64,000 nt of DNA from Oscillatoria nigro-viridis PCC 7112 (GTDB lineage: Bacteria > Cyanobacteriota > Cyanobacteriia > Cyanobacteriales > Microcoleaceae): NCBI RefSeq assembly GCF_000317475.1, contig NC_019729.1, positions 6,400,501-6,464,500 on the forward strand, read 5' to 3'. Both the position numbers and the translations under genes were made by a program. Shown in pieces: positions 36,376 to 45,050 of the stretch (positions within the stretch are counted from its first letter, which is position 1; each line of letters opens with the position of its first letter). The notes beneath the pieces are model-generated. The model was not told the origin of the DNA, did no database searches, and worked only from the letters and a program-made list of their open reading frames with translations.

Positions 36376-39006
36376 ATGAAAGTTACCAATGTAGATGAAT
36401 TAGAAGTGCTAATTCAAAAAGTAAAAGCAGCCCAAGCTGAATTTGCTACCTATACTCAAGAACAGGTCGATCGCATATTCAAGCAAGCAGCTTTAGCCGC
36501 TAATGCCGCCCGCATTCCCTTAGCCAAGGCAGCAGTCAAAGAATCGGGAATGGGAGTCATCGAAGATAAGGCAATCAAAAATCATTTTGCCTCGGAAATG
36601 ATTTACAACAAATACAAAAACGACAAGACTTGCGGTATCATCGAGTCCGACCGGCATTTTGGCTACGAACGCATTGCCGAACCCGTGGGAGTGCTGGCGG
36701 GAATCGTTCCTGTAACTAACCCGACTTCCACCACCATCTTTAAGTCTTTAATCGTGCTCAAGACGAGAAATGGCATTATATTTTCGCCCCATCCCCGCGC
36801 CAAATCCTGCACGGCTGCGGCGGCAAAAATCATCCTCGATGCTGCTGTAGCGGCAGGAGCACCACCGGATATTATTGGGTGGATTGACGAGCCAACTGTG
36901 CCGCTTTCCCAAGCTTTGATGCAGCACCCCGATATCAAACTAATTTTGGCAACTGGCGGGCCGGGAATGGTAAAAGCTGCCTACTCTTCAGGACACCCAT
37001 CCCTCGGTGTCGGCGCGGGAAATACTCCCGCCATCATTGATGAAACCGCCCACATCCAAATGGCTGTCAGCTCAATTTTGCTCAGCAAAACTTTCGACAA
37101 CGGCACGATTTGTGCTTCGGAACAATCGGTGGTTGTTGTGGATGAGGTGTACGATGCCGTGCAACTGGAATTTATCAAGCGCGGTGCTTATTTCCTCAAT
37201 GCGGAAGAACGGGAAAAAGTGCGGCAGGTAATCTTAATTGATGGTCGATTGAATGCTGAACTTGTCGGACAATCCGTGCAAAAGGTGGCGGAGGTTGCGG
37301 GTTTTGAAGTGCCGTCAAACATCAGGGTTTTGATTGGAGAAGTGGAGGCGGTTGGTAAAGAAGAACCCTTGGCTTGCGAAAAACTTTCGCCGATTCTCGC
37401 CATGTACCGCGCCAAGGACTTTACTGAAGCAGTAGACAAAGCTGAAGCGCTGATAATTTTTGGCGGACACGGACATACTTCTGTACTCTACACGGCTCCG
37501 CACAATCAGAAGCACATTCGTTATTTTGAAAGCAAAGTAGAGACTTCGCGGGTGCTGATTAATACCCCTTCTTCTCAAGGTGCGATCGGCGATTTGTACA
37601 ATTTCCGCCTCGATCCCTCCCTTACCCTCGGTTGCGGTAGCTGGGGCGATAATTCTATTTCTGTCAACGTGACACCCCATCACCTGCTGAATATCAAAAC
37701 CGTAGCAGAACGCCGCGAGAATATGCTCTGGTTCCGCATTCCTCCCAAGATTTATTTTAAGTCGGGTTGTCTTCCTGTAGCTTTGAGGGATCTTGCAGGT
37801 AAGAAACGTGCTTTGATCGTGACGGATAAACCATTGTTTGAATTGGGATTGATTAAGGAAGTCACAGATAGTTTGGAAGAAATCGGCATCGATCACTACA
37901 CATTTTACGATGTGGAACCAGATCCTTCGCTTGCTACTGTTCGCAAAGGTTTACAAATCTGCAATAGTTTCCATCCAGATGTGATTATTGCTTTTGGTGG
38001 TGGCTCGCCGATGGATGCTGCTAAAGTAATGTGGCTGATGTACGAGCATCCAGAAATTGAGTTTGAAGGATTGGCGATGCGGTTTATGGATATCCGCAAG
38101 CGGGTATACGAACTGCCGCCTTTGGGATCGAAGGCAATTATGGTGGCAATTCCAACTACTTCGGGAACGGGTTCGGAAGTCACGCCTTTTGCGGTTGTTA
38201 CGGATGAACAATCGGGGATTAAGTATCCGCTTGCAGATTATGCTCTGACTCCGAGTATGGCGATCGTCGATCCAGAACTTACGCTGAATATGCCCCGGAA
38301 ACTGACTGCTTACGGCGGCATTGATGCGCTAACCCACGCTTTAGAAGCTTATGTTTCTGTGTTGGCTTCTGAGTATACAAATGGTTTGGCTTTAGAAGCA
38401 ATTCGTTTGCTGTTTAAATACCTGCCCAGCGCTTACAAAAATGGTGCTAGCGATCCGAAAGCGCGGGAGAAAGTACATTATGCTGCTACGATCGCCGGGA
38501 TGGCATTTGCCAACGCTTTTCTGGGGGTTTGTCACTCAATTGCTCACCAATTAGGTGCAACTTGCCACGTCCCTCACGGTTTAGCGAATGCGCTGATGAT
38601 TTCCCATGTAATTCGCTACAATGCAACGGATGTTCCGTTCAAACAAGCGATTTTTTCTCAAAACAAGTATCCTAACAGCAAGTGGCGGTATGCTCGAATT
38701 GCGGACTATCTGAATTTGGGCGGCGATACAGAAGAGGAGAAAGTTGAGAAGTTGATCGCAGCGGTGGAAGATCTGAAGCGTCAGGTAGATATTCCTAGCA
38801 CGATTCAGGAGGCGATCGCCAGTCAGGGAATGAGCGATGATTTCTTTTTTGCTCGCGTTGAGGAAATGGCCGATCGCGCTTTTGACGATCAGTGTACCGG
38901 AGCAAACCCCCGCTACCCGCTGATTGAAGATTTAAAGCAACTTCTGGTGCAAGCGTACTCTCACGGCGACACTTCTGAGGTCGATCGAGTGTTAACTGTA
39001 GTTTAA
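36376..39006 (+). CDS. adhE: Bifunctional aldehyde-alcohol dehydrogenase AdhE
   Basis: 876 residues with two enzymes in one chain. N-terminal acetaldehyde dehydrogenase (about 1-440; catalytic Cys in DNGTICASEQSVVV) reduces acetyl-CoA to acetaldehyde. C-terminal iron-dependent alcohol dehydrogenase (about 455-870; GGGSPMDAAKVMWL, GGIDALTHALEAYVS, GVCHSIAHQLGATCHVPHG with metal-binding His residues) makes ethanol. Both halves regenerate NAD+. It completes the PflB/PflA block and would give ethanol as a dark, low-oxygen end product. Monomers usually assemble into long spirosome filaments (family knowledge). Confidence 0.97.
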   Translation: MKVTNVDELEVLIQKVKAAQAEFATYTQEQVDRIFKQAALAANAARIPLAKAAVKESGMGVIEDKAIKNHFASEMIYNKYKNDKTCGIIESDRHFGYERIAEPVGVLAGIVPVTNPTSTTIFKSLIVLKTRNGIIFSPHPRAKSCTAAAAKIILDAAVAAGAPPDIIGWIDEPTVPLSQALMQHPDIKLILATGGPGMVKAAYSSGHPSLGVGAGNTPAIIDETAHIQMAVSSILLSKTFDNGTICASEQSVVVVDEVYDAVQLEFIKRGAYFLNAEEREKVRQVILIDGRLNAELVGQSVQKVAEVAGFEVPSNIRVLIGEVEAVGKEEPLACEKLSPILAMYRAKDFTEAVDKAEALIIFGGHGHTSVLYTAPHNQKHIRYFESKVETSRVLINTPSSQGAIGDLYNFRLDPSLTLGCGSWGDNSISVNVTPHHLLNIKTVAERRENMLWFRIPPKIYFKSGCLPVALRDLAGKKRALIVTDKPLFELGLIKEVTDSLEEIGIDHYTFYDVEPDPSLATVRKGLQICNSFHPDVIIAFGGGSPMDAAKVMWLMYEHPEIEFEGLAMRFMDIRKRVYELPPLGSKAIMVAIPTTSGTGSEVTPFAVVTDEQSGIKYPLADYALTPSMAIVDPELTLNMPRKLTAYGGIDALTHALEAYVSVLASEYTNGLALEAIRLLFKYLPSAYKNGASDPKAREKVHYAATIAGMAFANAFLGVCHSIAHQLGATCHVPHGLANALMISHVIRYNATDVPFKQAIFSQNKYPNSKWRYARIADYLNLGGDTEEEKVEKLIAAVEDLKRQVDIPSTIQEAIASQGMSDDFFFARVEEMADRAFDDQCTGANPRYPLIEDLKQLLVQAYSHGDTSEVDRVLTVV

Positions 39007-39100
39007 TCGTCGCGGTGCAATAGATTTCTCCTCAAAAGCCTGTCAATGGGGGGCAGGATGCCTAACCCTACTCCCCACAAGACTTTCTGGAGAAGTCTAA

Positions 39101-39114
39101 CGCCGGGCCCGGCG
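39101..39114. repeat. 14-bp perfect palindrome
   Basis: CGCCGGGCCCGGCG, in the adhE-clpS gap, very G+C-rich for this region. Could be the core of a terminator for adhE, but no T-run follows. Confidence 0.5.
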
Positions 39115-39156
39115 CTGAAAATAAACCCCGAAGCGGATCGAAATACCAAGTAGGGG

Positions 39157-39184
39157 TTGAAAAATTCGGCAATTGTGTTATAAT
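39157..39184 (+). promoter_or_regulatory. Sigma-70-type promoter of clpS
   Basis: TTGAAA (39157-39162), 16-base spacer, TATAAT (39179-39184). The start of transcription would be near 39191, 30 to 45 bases before the candidate start codons. This rules out an upstream in-frame start at 39173. Confidence 0.6.
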
Positions 39185-39235
39185 TTTAAAGGTAACTATT
39201 TTACGAATTTTGTAGTTTCAGTGGCTGTTCGCGCG

Positions 39236-39529
39236 ATGACCTCTTCACCAACCATAGCACCCGTTCGATCGAGTCAAGTTACACGCAAACCTTATCCCAA
39301 CTATCGGGTAATAGTTCTCAACGACGATTTCAACACATTTCAGCACGTTGTGGAATGTTTGACGAAATACATTCCAGGGATGACGAGCGATCGGGCTTGG
39401 AAACTCGCCAACCAAATCCACCACGAAGGCCAGGCCACTGTCTGGGTTGGGCCGCAAGAGCAAGCAGAACTTTATCATATGCAATTAAGCCGTGCGGGAC
39501 TGACAATGGCTCCGCTAGAGTCAGCTTAA
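39236..39529 (+). CDS. clpS: ClpS adaptor of the Clp protease
   Basis: 97 residues from ATG 39236; GTG 39221 (five codons earlier) is also downstream of the promoter and possible. ClpS delivers N-degron proteins to ClpC/ClpAP. The pocket signature YRVIVLNDDFNTFQHVVECL is present, with the NDD/FNTF residues that shape the hydrophobic pocket; IHHEGQATVWVGPQEQAELY follows. The N-terminal tail (MTSSPTIAPVRSSQ) is flexible as usual. Cyanobacteria carry two ClpS paralogues; the NTFQHV form here looks like the second type, not certain. Confidence 0.9.
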   Translation: MTSSPTIAPVRSSQVTRKPYPNYRVIVLNDDFNTFQHVVECLTKYIPGMTSDRAWKLANQIHHEGQATVWVGPQEQAELYHMQLSRAGLTMAPLESA

Positions 39530-39652
39530 TATTTTTTAACTGACAGTTACAAGACTTACTTTGAAACTTGCCAAAATGGCAACATCACTTCATCCTCTTG
39601 ATTTAGATTATGTGTCAGTACACCTAATCTTTTACTCAAGTAGGATAATTTT

Positions 39653-39967
39653 ATGAATCATCCTTTTGATCTAGATATTGCCGATCTCGAAGCAATTGAT
39701 TTGGATTTTGAAGAGACGCTAACCGATGAAGAGTCCACCCGCATCGGAGGTGGATTAAGGGCTACCACTCTAGCTATAGGTGAAGAAGGTGGTGGTGGGA
39801 TACAGTGTATCTCAGCTCCCTGTCCGGGAAGTGAAGGAGGAGGAGGATTTCCTCCCAAGCCTATTCCCATTGACCCTCCGATGACCACTATGGCACTAGG
39901 TGAAGAGGGTGGAGGACATTACACAAAAGCTTGGTTTGAAGGCGGTGGAGGCCCTATTTATTGGTAA
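39653..39967 (+). CDS. Graspetide (omega-ester peptide) precursor, two TTxxxxEE cores
   Basis: 104 residues with AGGA eight bases before the ATG. Acidic leader of about 35 residues (FDLDIADLEAIDLDFEE, LTDEESTRIGGGL). Core part holds two copies of a TT-x4-EE hairpin, TTLAIGEEGGG and TTMALGEEGGG, the motif of plesiocin-type graspetides, in which Thr side chains are joined to Glu side chains as esters. Between them lies CISAPC (two Cys) and a Pro-rich stretch. The C-terminus (YTKAWFEGGGG) looks like a degenerate third repeat. The next gene is an ATP-grasp ligase, the enzyme expected to make the esters. Function of the product is unknown; many relatives inhibit proteases. Confidence 0.85.
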   Translation: MNHPFDLDIADLEAIDLDFEETLTDEESTRIGGGLRATTLAIGEEGGGGIQCISAPCPGSEGGGGFPPKPIPIDPPMTTMALGEEGGGHYTKAWFEGGGGPIYW

Positions 39968-40040
39968 TCTCATTCGTGCCGACAATGGTAGAGCTTCTGC
40001 CTAATTCGTGAATAAGACTTTCAAAGATTCAGCCTCATTC

Positions 40041-40110
40041 GAGTGTTTTTTTTCAATATATAAAAAGTTGCAACACTCTCAAAACAAGTGATGCGACTTT
40101 TTATATTTTT
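40041..40110 (+). promoter_or_regulatory. Two hairpins between precursor and ligase (attenuator candidate)
   Basis: Hairpin A: GAGTGTT (40041-40047) with AACACTC (40072-40078). Hairpin B: ATATAAAAAGTTGCA (40058-40072) with TGCGACTTTTTATAT (40092-40106), 15 bp, one G-T, followed by TTTTT at 40106-40110. The two cannot form together because the left arm of B is in the loop of A. B looks like a terminator, so the pair could set how much ligase is made relative to precursor. Confidence 0.5.
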
Positions 40111-40147
40111 ACTTGATTTTAGCACATTTTTAATTTTCAAATTTCCC

Positions 40148-41053
40148 ATGAACATTTTAATTCTGGGTAATGATTCAGATGCTCATGCTGCTCATATAAA
40201 AGATGCTCTCACCCAAGCCGGTGCAGAAGTAGATTACTTAGACACCTATCTGTTTCCAAGACAGTTACGTCTGTCTTGGCAACCCGATACCCTGGTAGGG
40301 TGCTTGACGCTACCCGGAGGTCGCCAGTTGAATTTTCAAGATATTCACAGTGTATTTTGGCGCAATTTTTCCGGTGTTGGCGTTCCACCTTTAAACGATG
40401 CAAATCAACAGCAAGTTGCATTGAACGATTCCATGAGTACAGTGCGATCGCTAATGCAAGCTTGTCGGGCTCGCTGGATTAATTCCTGGCAGGCATACCA
40501 ATTTCATAAAGAAAAACCCCTACAACTGAGTCTGGCAAAGCAAATAGGAGTTACGATTCCTGCAACTTTAATCAGTAACAATCCAGAGCAAGTTAGAGAA
40601 TTTGTCGAACCTCATGAAAAAGCAATTTTTAAGCCTGTTTATGGTGGCGCTCATGCCAAGTTGGTGACAGAGGCGCATTTAGAACCTAATCGCCTGGACT
40701 TGGCCTTGAGTATTTCTCCAGTCACAATACAAGAGTATATTCCTGGGACAAATATTCGCAGTTATGTGATAGGTGAATCAGTTTATTCGGCAGAAATTCG
40801 CAGTCAAGCTGTGGACTTTCGGGAAGATTTAGAGTCCGAGTTGATTCCGATAGATTTGCCCGAATCAGTTCACCAACAATGTTTAGCAATATCAAAGGCA
40901 TTTAGGCTCGATTGGACTGCTATTGATTGGCGTCTCAAGCCAACCGGTGAGTATGTATTTTTAGAGGCAAATCCTAGTCCGATGTTCAGACATTTTGAGC
41001 GTCAGACTGGTTTTCCGATTACACAAAAGTTAGTCAATCTGTTAATGTATTAA
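40148..41053 (+). CDS. ATP-grasp ligase, MvdC/MvdD-like (graspetide macrocyclase)
   Basis: 301 residues from ATG 40148 (MNILILGNDSDAHAAHIKDA); an in-frame ATG at 40088 lies in the hairpin and adds a hydrophobic 20-residue run unlike the family. ATP-grasp fold: N-terminal region with GCLTLPGGRQLNFQDIHSVF, then WRNF, the ATP-binding part (PATLISNNPEQVREF, AIFKPVYGGAHAKLV, IQEYIPGTNIRSYVIG), and metal-binding YVFLEANPSPMFRHFERQTG at the end. Such enzymes activate Glu/Asp side chains and form esters with Thr/Ser. The gene follows the precursor by 180 bases in the same direction. Product chemistry is inferred. Its stop is 8 bases from the convergent cupredoxin gene. Confidence 0.88.
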   Translation: MNILILGNDSDAHAAHIKDALTQAGAEVDYLDTYLFPRQLRLSWQPDTLVGCLTLPGGRQLNFQDIHSVFWRNFSGVGVPPLNDANQQQVALNDSMSTVRSLMQACRARWINSWQAYQFHKEKPLQLSLAKQIGVTIPATLISNNPEQVREFVEPHEKAIFKPVYGGAHAKLVTEAHLEPNRLDLALSISPVTIQEYIPGTNIRSYVIGESVYSAEIRSQAVDFREDLESELIPIDLPESVHQQCLAISKAFRLDWTAIDWRLKPTGEYVFLEANPSPMFRHFERQTGFPITQKLVNLLMY

Positions 41054-41060
41054 CTGGGAT

Positions 41061-41561
41061 TTAAGAGGCGATCGTAATTTTGCCAATCATCCCCGCCTCT
41101 GTATGTCCGGCTACCGTACAGCGCAGGTTGTAACTTCCCGATTTGATTGGCACAAACAGCCATTCTGCCATAGCGCCCGGTTTAAGTTCCAATTCGTGAA
41201 TCGCTCCTTTAATTTCCACATTACCAGCTTCAACTTTTTGAGTCCAACTCGCATCAGCAAAGTTTTTAGCAGTAAAATAATGTTTCTGGGAACTGGGATT
41301 TTTTAGCACTAATTTATAGCGCTTGCCCGATTCAAATTCTAGCTGATTGGGAAAAAATTTTAGTTCCCCAGCTTCGTTACCCAAACTAACAGTAATTTCG
41401 GTAACAGGTTGGCGAGACAAATCACCGGCAGCACTAGCAATTGCCGCCGGCATCAAGATTGTACTCAAACATAAAATTAGTCCCAAAATCACCTTGAAAG
41501 TTTTTTGTAAACGCTGGCTGCGGTAAAATTCACCTAATTGCAAACCGAGTAAATCGATCAT
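41061..41561 (-). CDS. Exported cupredoxin-like protein
   Basis: 166 residues. A signal peptide follows a 20-residue N-terminal extension (FKVILGLILCLSTILMPAAI, cleavage near ASAAG). The mature domain has blue-copper ligands: His in SSQKHYFTAKNF, then Cys, His and Met in NLRCTVAGHTEAGMIG (CX4HX4M). The strand VSLGNEAGELKFFPNQLEFE is plastocyanin/azurin-like. It probably carries copper or electrons in the periplasm or lumen. Tail-to-tail with the ATP-grasp gene, so not part of that pathway by orientation. Confidence 0.8.
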   Translation of the reverse strand: MIDLLGLQLGEFYRSQRLQKTFKVILGLILCLSTILMPAAIASAAGDLSRQPVTEITVSLGNEAGELKFFPNQLEFESGKRYKLVLKNPSSQKHYFTAKNFADASWTQKVEAGNVEIKGAIHELELKPGAMAEWLFVPIKSGSYNLRCTVAGHTEAGMIGKITIAS

Positions 41562-41763
41562 GGCTGTTATGACTCCTGTTAACTATTAACTGACGACTGA
41601 CAACTGACGGCTGACTAAGCTGTCGCGCATTTAAATTGTATATTCAGGGCGGGCGGGACACCCCACAAGACTTTAAATTTTTTTGACAGACAATTTAAAT
41701 GCCGCAACAGGTTACTGACTATACTGCCTAATGACTAATGACTACTGACGACTGACTACTGAC

Positions 41764-42882
41764 TTAATGCGATCGCCAAACTTCATCCCAAGGCCCGCCC
41801 CCAACTTCCAAACCCGATAAAGAACTTTGAGCCTCTAAGATAATTCTAGAACGCTGCTTGCCATTTTTTTCAACATTTCCCCCCAACAACTCTCGCAGTT
41901 GCAAGCGCAATTCGCCGTGCGTCGTATCCCGGCAGCAAAAAGCCATGCCTTTTTCTGTAGGAGTTCGCACATAAGTACCAAGATTGTTTGTAGTGCCAAT
42001 CAACTCAACTTCAAATTGGCTGTTTCTAGCCTGCATTTTCCAGCTTCCCCAAGGTTCAATATTCCAACTAACTTGGGAATTCCAAGGCACAAATTCGTAA
42101 AATTTTCCTCGGTAATGCAAACAAATCATTGCTACCGATTCCATCCACCACAGCACGCCCCGCTTGCCCCCGCCAGCAGTTAAAGCTAAATCGTTTTCGC
42201 CTTGAAAACAATTGCAATTAATCCAAAACCACTTTTGCGGAAAAGCACCGCCCCAGTTTTTTTCGCTGTAAGCGGGAGCATTTTTAAATTCGTAGCGTTG
42301 CCCGTTCCAATCGATCCAGCCCGTGGCTAAACCGTGAGCCATTAAAATTTGCCATCCAGGCTCAAAGACGGGCAGGAAAGATAGCATTCCCGCCGTTGAT
42401 TTCTGGATTTCTTCAGAGTTTCCCCAGCCGTAAATAGGTTGAATTTCGTACTGCCAAAAACAGTGACTGCTGCTTCCCGGATCGTGCAGATAACCTTGAT
42501 TCAAAGTAGCAGTAGCTTGATAGCCTTCTTCGACGCGGCTGTCGAATACTTGCGGCTCTAAATATTGAGGTTTAATTTGTAAATCTGTTCGGCCCCAATG
42601 TCCCAAACCCAAGCTTTCTCGGTGCGCCCAAAACTTATTTACATCGGGAAAGGTGCGACACAAATAGCTATCTTTCGGGCCGAGAATTTGAGCTGCACCG
42701 CCGCTGTAAGGTTGACCGCCTCTGGGGTCTTCGATGGAATACATGAATGCAAAGGATTGCCCGTGAATCGGTAATGTTATTCGGTAGTACCAGCCTTCAA
42801 AAAAGCGCCTGGAACTGCCGTCCCAGTGGTAGCCGCTGTGGGGAGTTTCAATAGTTTTGAGTTTTGAGAGTGAATTTGACAT
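41764..42882 (-). CDS. Tocopherol cyclase
   Basis: 372 residues. Closes the chromanol ring in vitamin E synthesis, from 2,3-dimethyl-5-phytyl-benzoquinol to gamma-tocopherol (VTE1/Slr1737 type). Family features: TPHSGYHWDGSSRRFFEGWY at the N-terminus, RGGQPYSGGAAQILGPKDSY, KNWGGAFPQKWFWINCN, and MQARNSQFEVELIGTT. Found in plants and cyanobacteria, which supports the assignment of the organism. Monocistronic. The flanks hold TGACTAC-type heptamers. Confidence 0.9.
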   Translation of the reverse strand: MSNSLSKLKTIETPHSGYHWDGSSRRFFEGWYYRITLPIHGQSFAFMYSIEDPRGGQPYSGGAAQILGPKDSYLCRTFPDVNKFWAHRESLGLGHWGRTDLQIKPQYLEPQVFDSRVEEGYQATATLNQGYLHDPGSSSHCFWQYEIQPIYGWGNSEEIQKSTAGMLSFLPVFEPGWQILMAHGLATGWIDWNGQRYEFKNAPAYSEKNWGGAFPQKWFWINCNCFQGENDLALTAGGGKRGVLWWMESVAMICLHYRGKFYEFVPWNSQVSWNIEPWGSWKMQARNSQFEVELIGTTNNLGTYVRTPTEKGMAFCCRDTTHGELRLQLRELLGGNVEKNGKQRSRIILEAQSSLSGLEVGGGPWDEVWRSH

Positions 42883-43109
42883 AAAATTACCAATAGCAGA
42901 AAGAAGAGTCCTCAGTCAGTAGTCATCAGTTATTAGTTATTAGTTATTAGCTAGCAGTCAGCAGTCAGTAGTAGCGTGCTGGTGTTTACACCTTATCCAA
43001 TTAGCAATTCTCTTTTTCCGAATTACCTTGTTTCCAATGACTGATGACTACTGACTAATGACTACTGACTACTGACTAATCCCATTACCAATATGATAGG
43101 TTATTAATT

Positions 43110-43691
43110 ATGTCTTTAGCACTTTGGCGATCGCCCTTAGCTCGCGCCCTCCACCGCAACCGCAGTCTTGCTTTTGCCCGCTACTTGCAACTAGCAACTG
43201 TTCGGGCTACCGGGCGTCCGGCCAACCGCACTGTGGTGTTTCGCGGCTTTTTAGCAGATACTAATCAGTTGAAATTTATTACAGATATTCGCAGCCAAAA
43301 GGCAGAGGAAATTAACCTCTATCCTTGGGGGGAAATTTGCTGGTATTTTCCTAAAACTCGCGAACAATTTCGGATTGCTGGAAAGCTAGTTTTGGTAGGG
43401 GCAGATTATCCAGAGGCCCAGTTGTGCTCGTCGCGCCGCACAGCTTGGCAGGAGCTTTCTGAGGCGGCTAGATCGCAGTTTGCTTGGCCGCATCCGGGGG
43501 ATGACAAAGCCGAGGCTAGTGCTTTTGATTCTGCTTCCCCAGATGCGATCGAGCCGCTGCCTAATTTTTGCTTGCTGTTGTTGGAACCGGAAACGGTGGA
43601 TTTGTTGGAGTTGCGGGGGGAACCGCAAAACCGATCGCTTTATCGGCGCGACGGGGAGGGAAATTGGTCTGTGCGATCGGTTAATCCTTGA
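43110..43691 (+). CDS. Pyridoxamine-phosphate-oxidase-like FMN protein, cyanobacterial type
   Basis: 193 residues, split-barrel flavin fold. The N-terminus ALWRSPLARALHRNRSLAFA and RYLQLATVRATGRPANRTVV with FRGFLADTNQLKFITDIRSQ matches cyanobacterial PPOX-class proteins; the loop WYFPKTREQFRIAG is typical. It binds FMN in relatives; the physiological substrate is not known and PNP oxidase activity should not be assumed. Monocistronic. Followed by TTTTAGA heptamers (43708-43736). Confidence 0.75.
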   Translation: MSLALWRSPLARALHRNRSLAFARYLQLATVRATGRPANRTVVFRGFLADTNQLKFITDIRSQKAEEINLYPWGEICWYFPKTREQFRIAGKLVLVGADYPEAQLCSSRRTAWQELSEAARSQFAWPHPGDDKAEASAFDSASPDAIEPLPNFCLLLLEPETVDLLELRGEPQNRSLYRRDGEGNWSVRSVNP

Positions 43692-43874
43692 AAAAGAAGT
43701 CAACCGATTTTAGATTTTAGATTTTAGATTTTAGATTGAAGAAAGCGACTCCACTGATAAATCTGGGTAGTCATTAGTCGGTGATTGTTGGTTATTGGTT
43801 ATTTGTTACCAGTAACCTTCCAGACCCAATTGCCAATTCCCACGGAGACCTATGCCCTATGCCCAATTCAAATT

Positions 43875-44681
43875 TTAGATGCCGCTGCCGTCTAAAAATT
43901 CTTGAATTGCTTTATCTTTTAACTGGCAGCTAGGGGTTGTAACTAGCTGCGTTTTTTCGGCTAAGGCTACATTGCTGGCTTGGTTTAAAGCTTCTGATAC
44001 TGAGTGGAAATTGTGGGAATTGGGAACAGAAGTTAAGGAGACAGATGGTTGAGGAAGCAAACTTTTTACTTGCTGTTCGAGGGATTCGATACGATCGAGC
44101 AAAGAGCGAATTACCACAGCTTCCGAATCCGGCAAACTGCCGTGTTCTAGGGGATTGACGCGCACTCCCGATCGATAGACGATGCGGCCGGGAATCCCTA
44201 CCACTGTACAGTCAGATGGTACGTCCCGGAGCACGACGGAACCGGCGCCGATGCGGACGTTGTTGCCAATTAGCAAATTGCCGAGTACCTTGGCGCCTGC
44301 ACCTACAACTACATTTTCGCCGACGGTAGGGTGACGCTTGCCGCTTTCCTTGCCTGTGCCGCCGAGGGTGACACCTTGGTAAATTAGGGCAAAATCGCCG
44401 ATAATCGCTGTTTCGCCGATTACAACCCCCATACCGTGGTCGATGAATACGCTTTTGCCGATGGTTGCCCCTGGGTGGATTTCAATTCCGGTCAAAAAGC
44501 GAGCAATGTGGGAAATCAAGCGGGGGATGAAGGGAAGTCCCAACACATAAAGCCAGTGTGCGAGGCGGTGCAGCACTAGGGCCTGAAGACCGGGGTAGCA
44601 AAACAAAACTTCCAGCCAGTTGCGAGCGGCAGGGTCGCGATCGAAAATTATACTGAAGTCAGCTCTAAGAGTCTTTAGCAC
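43875..44681 (-). CDS. cysE: Serine O-acetyltransferase
   Basis: 268 residues with a GTG start. Converts serine to O-acetylserine in cysteine synthesis. N-terminal helical domain (LRADFSIIFDRDPAARNWLE) and a left-handed beta-helix of hexapeptides (HPGATIGKSVFIDHGMGVVI; GGTGKESGKRHPTVGENVVV with active-site His; IGAGSVVLRDVPSDCTVVG). The chain ends in DGSGI: a C-terminal Ile is what docks in the CysK active site. The C-terminal extension (about 190-268) is typical of cyanobacterial CysE and includes a helical ESLEQQVKSL. Confidence 0.93.
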   Translation of the reverse strand: MLKTLRADFSIIFDRDPAARNWLEVLFCYPGLQALVLHRLAHWLYVLGLPFIPRLISHIARFLTGIEIHPGATIGKSVFIDHGMGVVIGETAIIGDFALIYQGVTLGGTGKESGKRHPTVGENVVVGAGAKVLGNLLIGNNVRIGAGSVVLRDVPSDCTVVGIPGRIVYRSGVRVNPLEHGSLPDSEAVVIRSLLDRIESLEQQVKSLLPQPSVSLTSVPNSHNFHSVSEALNQASNVALAEKTQLVTTPSCQLKDKAIQEFLDGSGI

Positions 44682-45050
44682 TTTCGGAGTTACCTATTTT
44701 GGTTAAACACGCTACTTTCGATTTTACATTTTACTGGATGGGGAAGTGAGAGGTCGGTCGGGAGATTGGGTAGTGGGAGATTAAGAGAGTGGAAGATTGG
44801 GGCCGCGGAACACTCGGAGATGGGGAGATGGGGGTAGAATTTGACTGTATTTTATAAAGAACACCCTGAAAACCCCGCGACTTCAGTCCGGGGATGAAAG
44901 GGGTAAGGAGGCTTTAGCCTCCCAGTATTTTTCATGAGATTTCTGAATTGTATGTACTGTAAATTACAACTATGTAAATCTTTGTGAACAATGAGAACCG
45001 GGTTAAGCCAACGCTGCTAGCATAAACCTATCGTGATGAGGGTCGAAGTC
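44682..45050. other. Intergenic, left end of tnpB element
   Basis: 369 bases. 44745-44845 has GGAGATGGGG-type repeats. From about 44869 it is the left end of the tnpB-only element. Confidence 0.45.

Noticed and set aside
37315..37896. Minus-strand frame opposite adhE
   Set aside because: Antisense shadow of a confident gene.
39173..39235. Upstream extension of ClpS
   Set aside because: Overlaps the -10 promoter element, so it would not be in the transcript.
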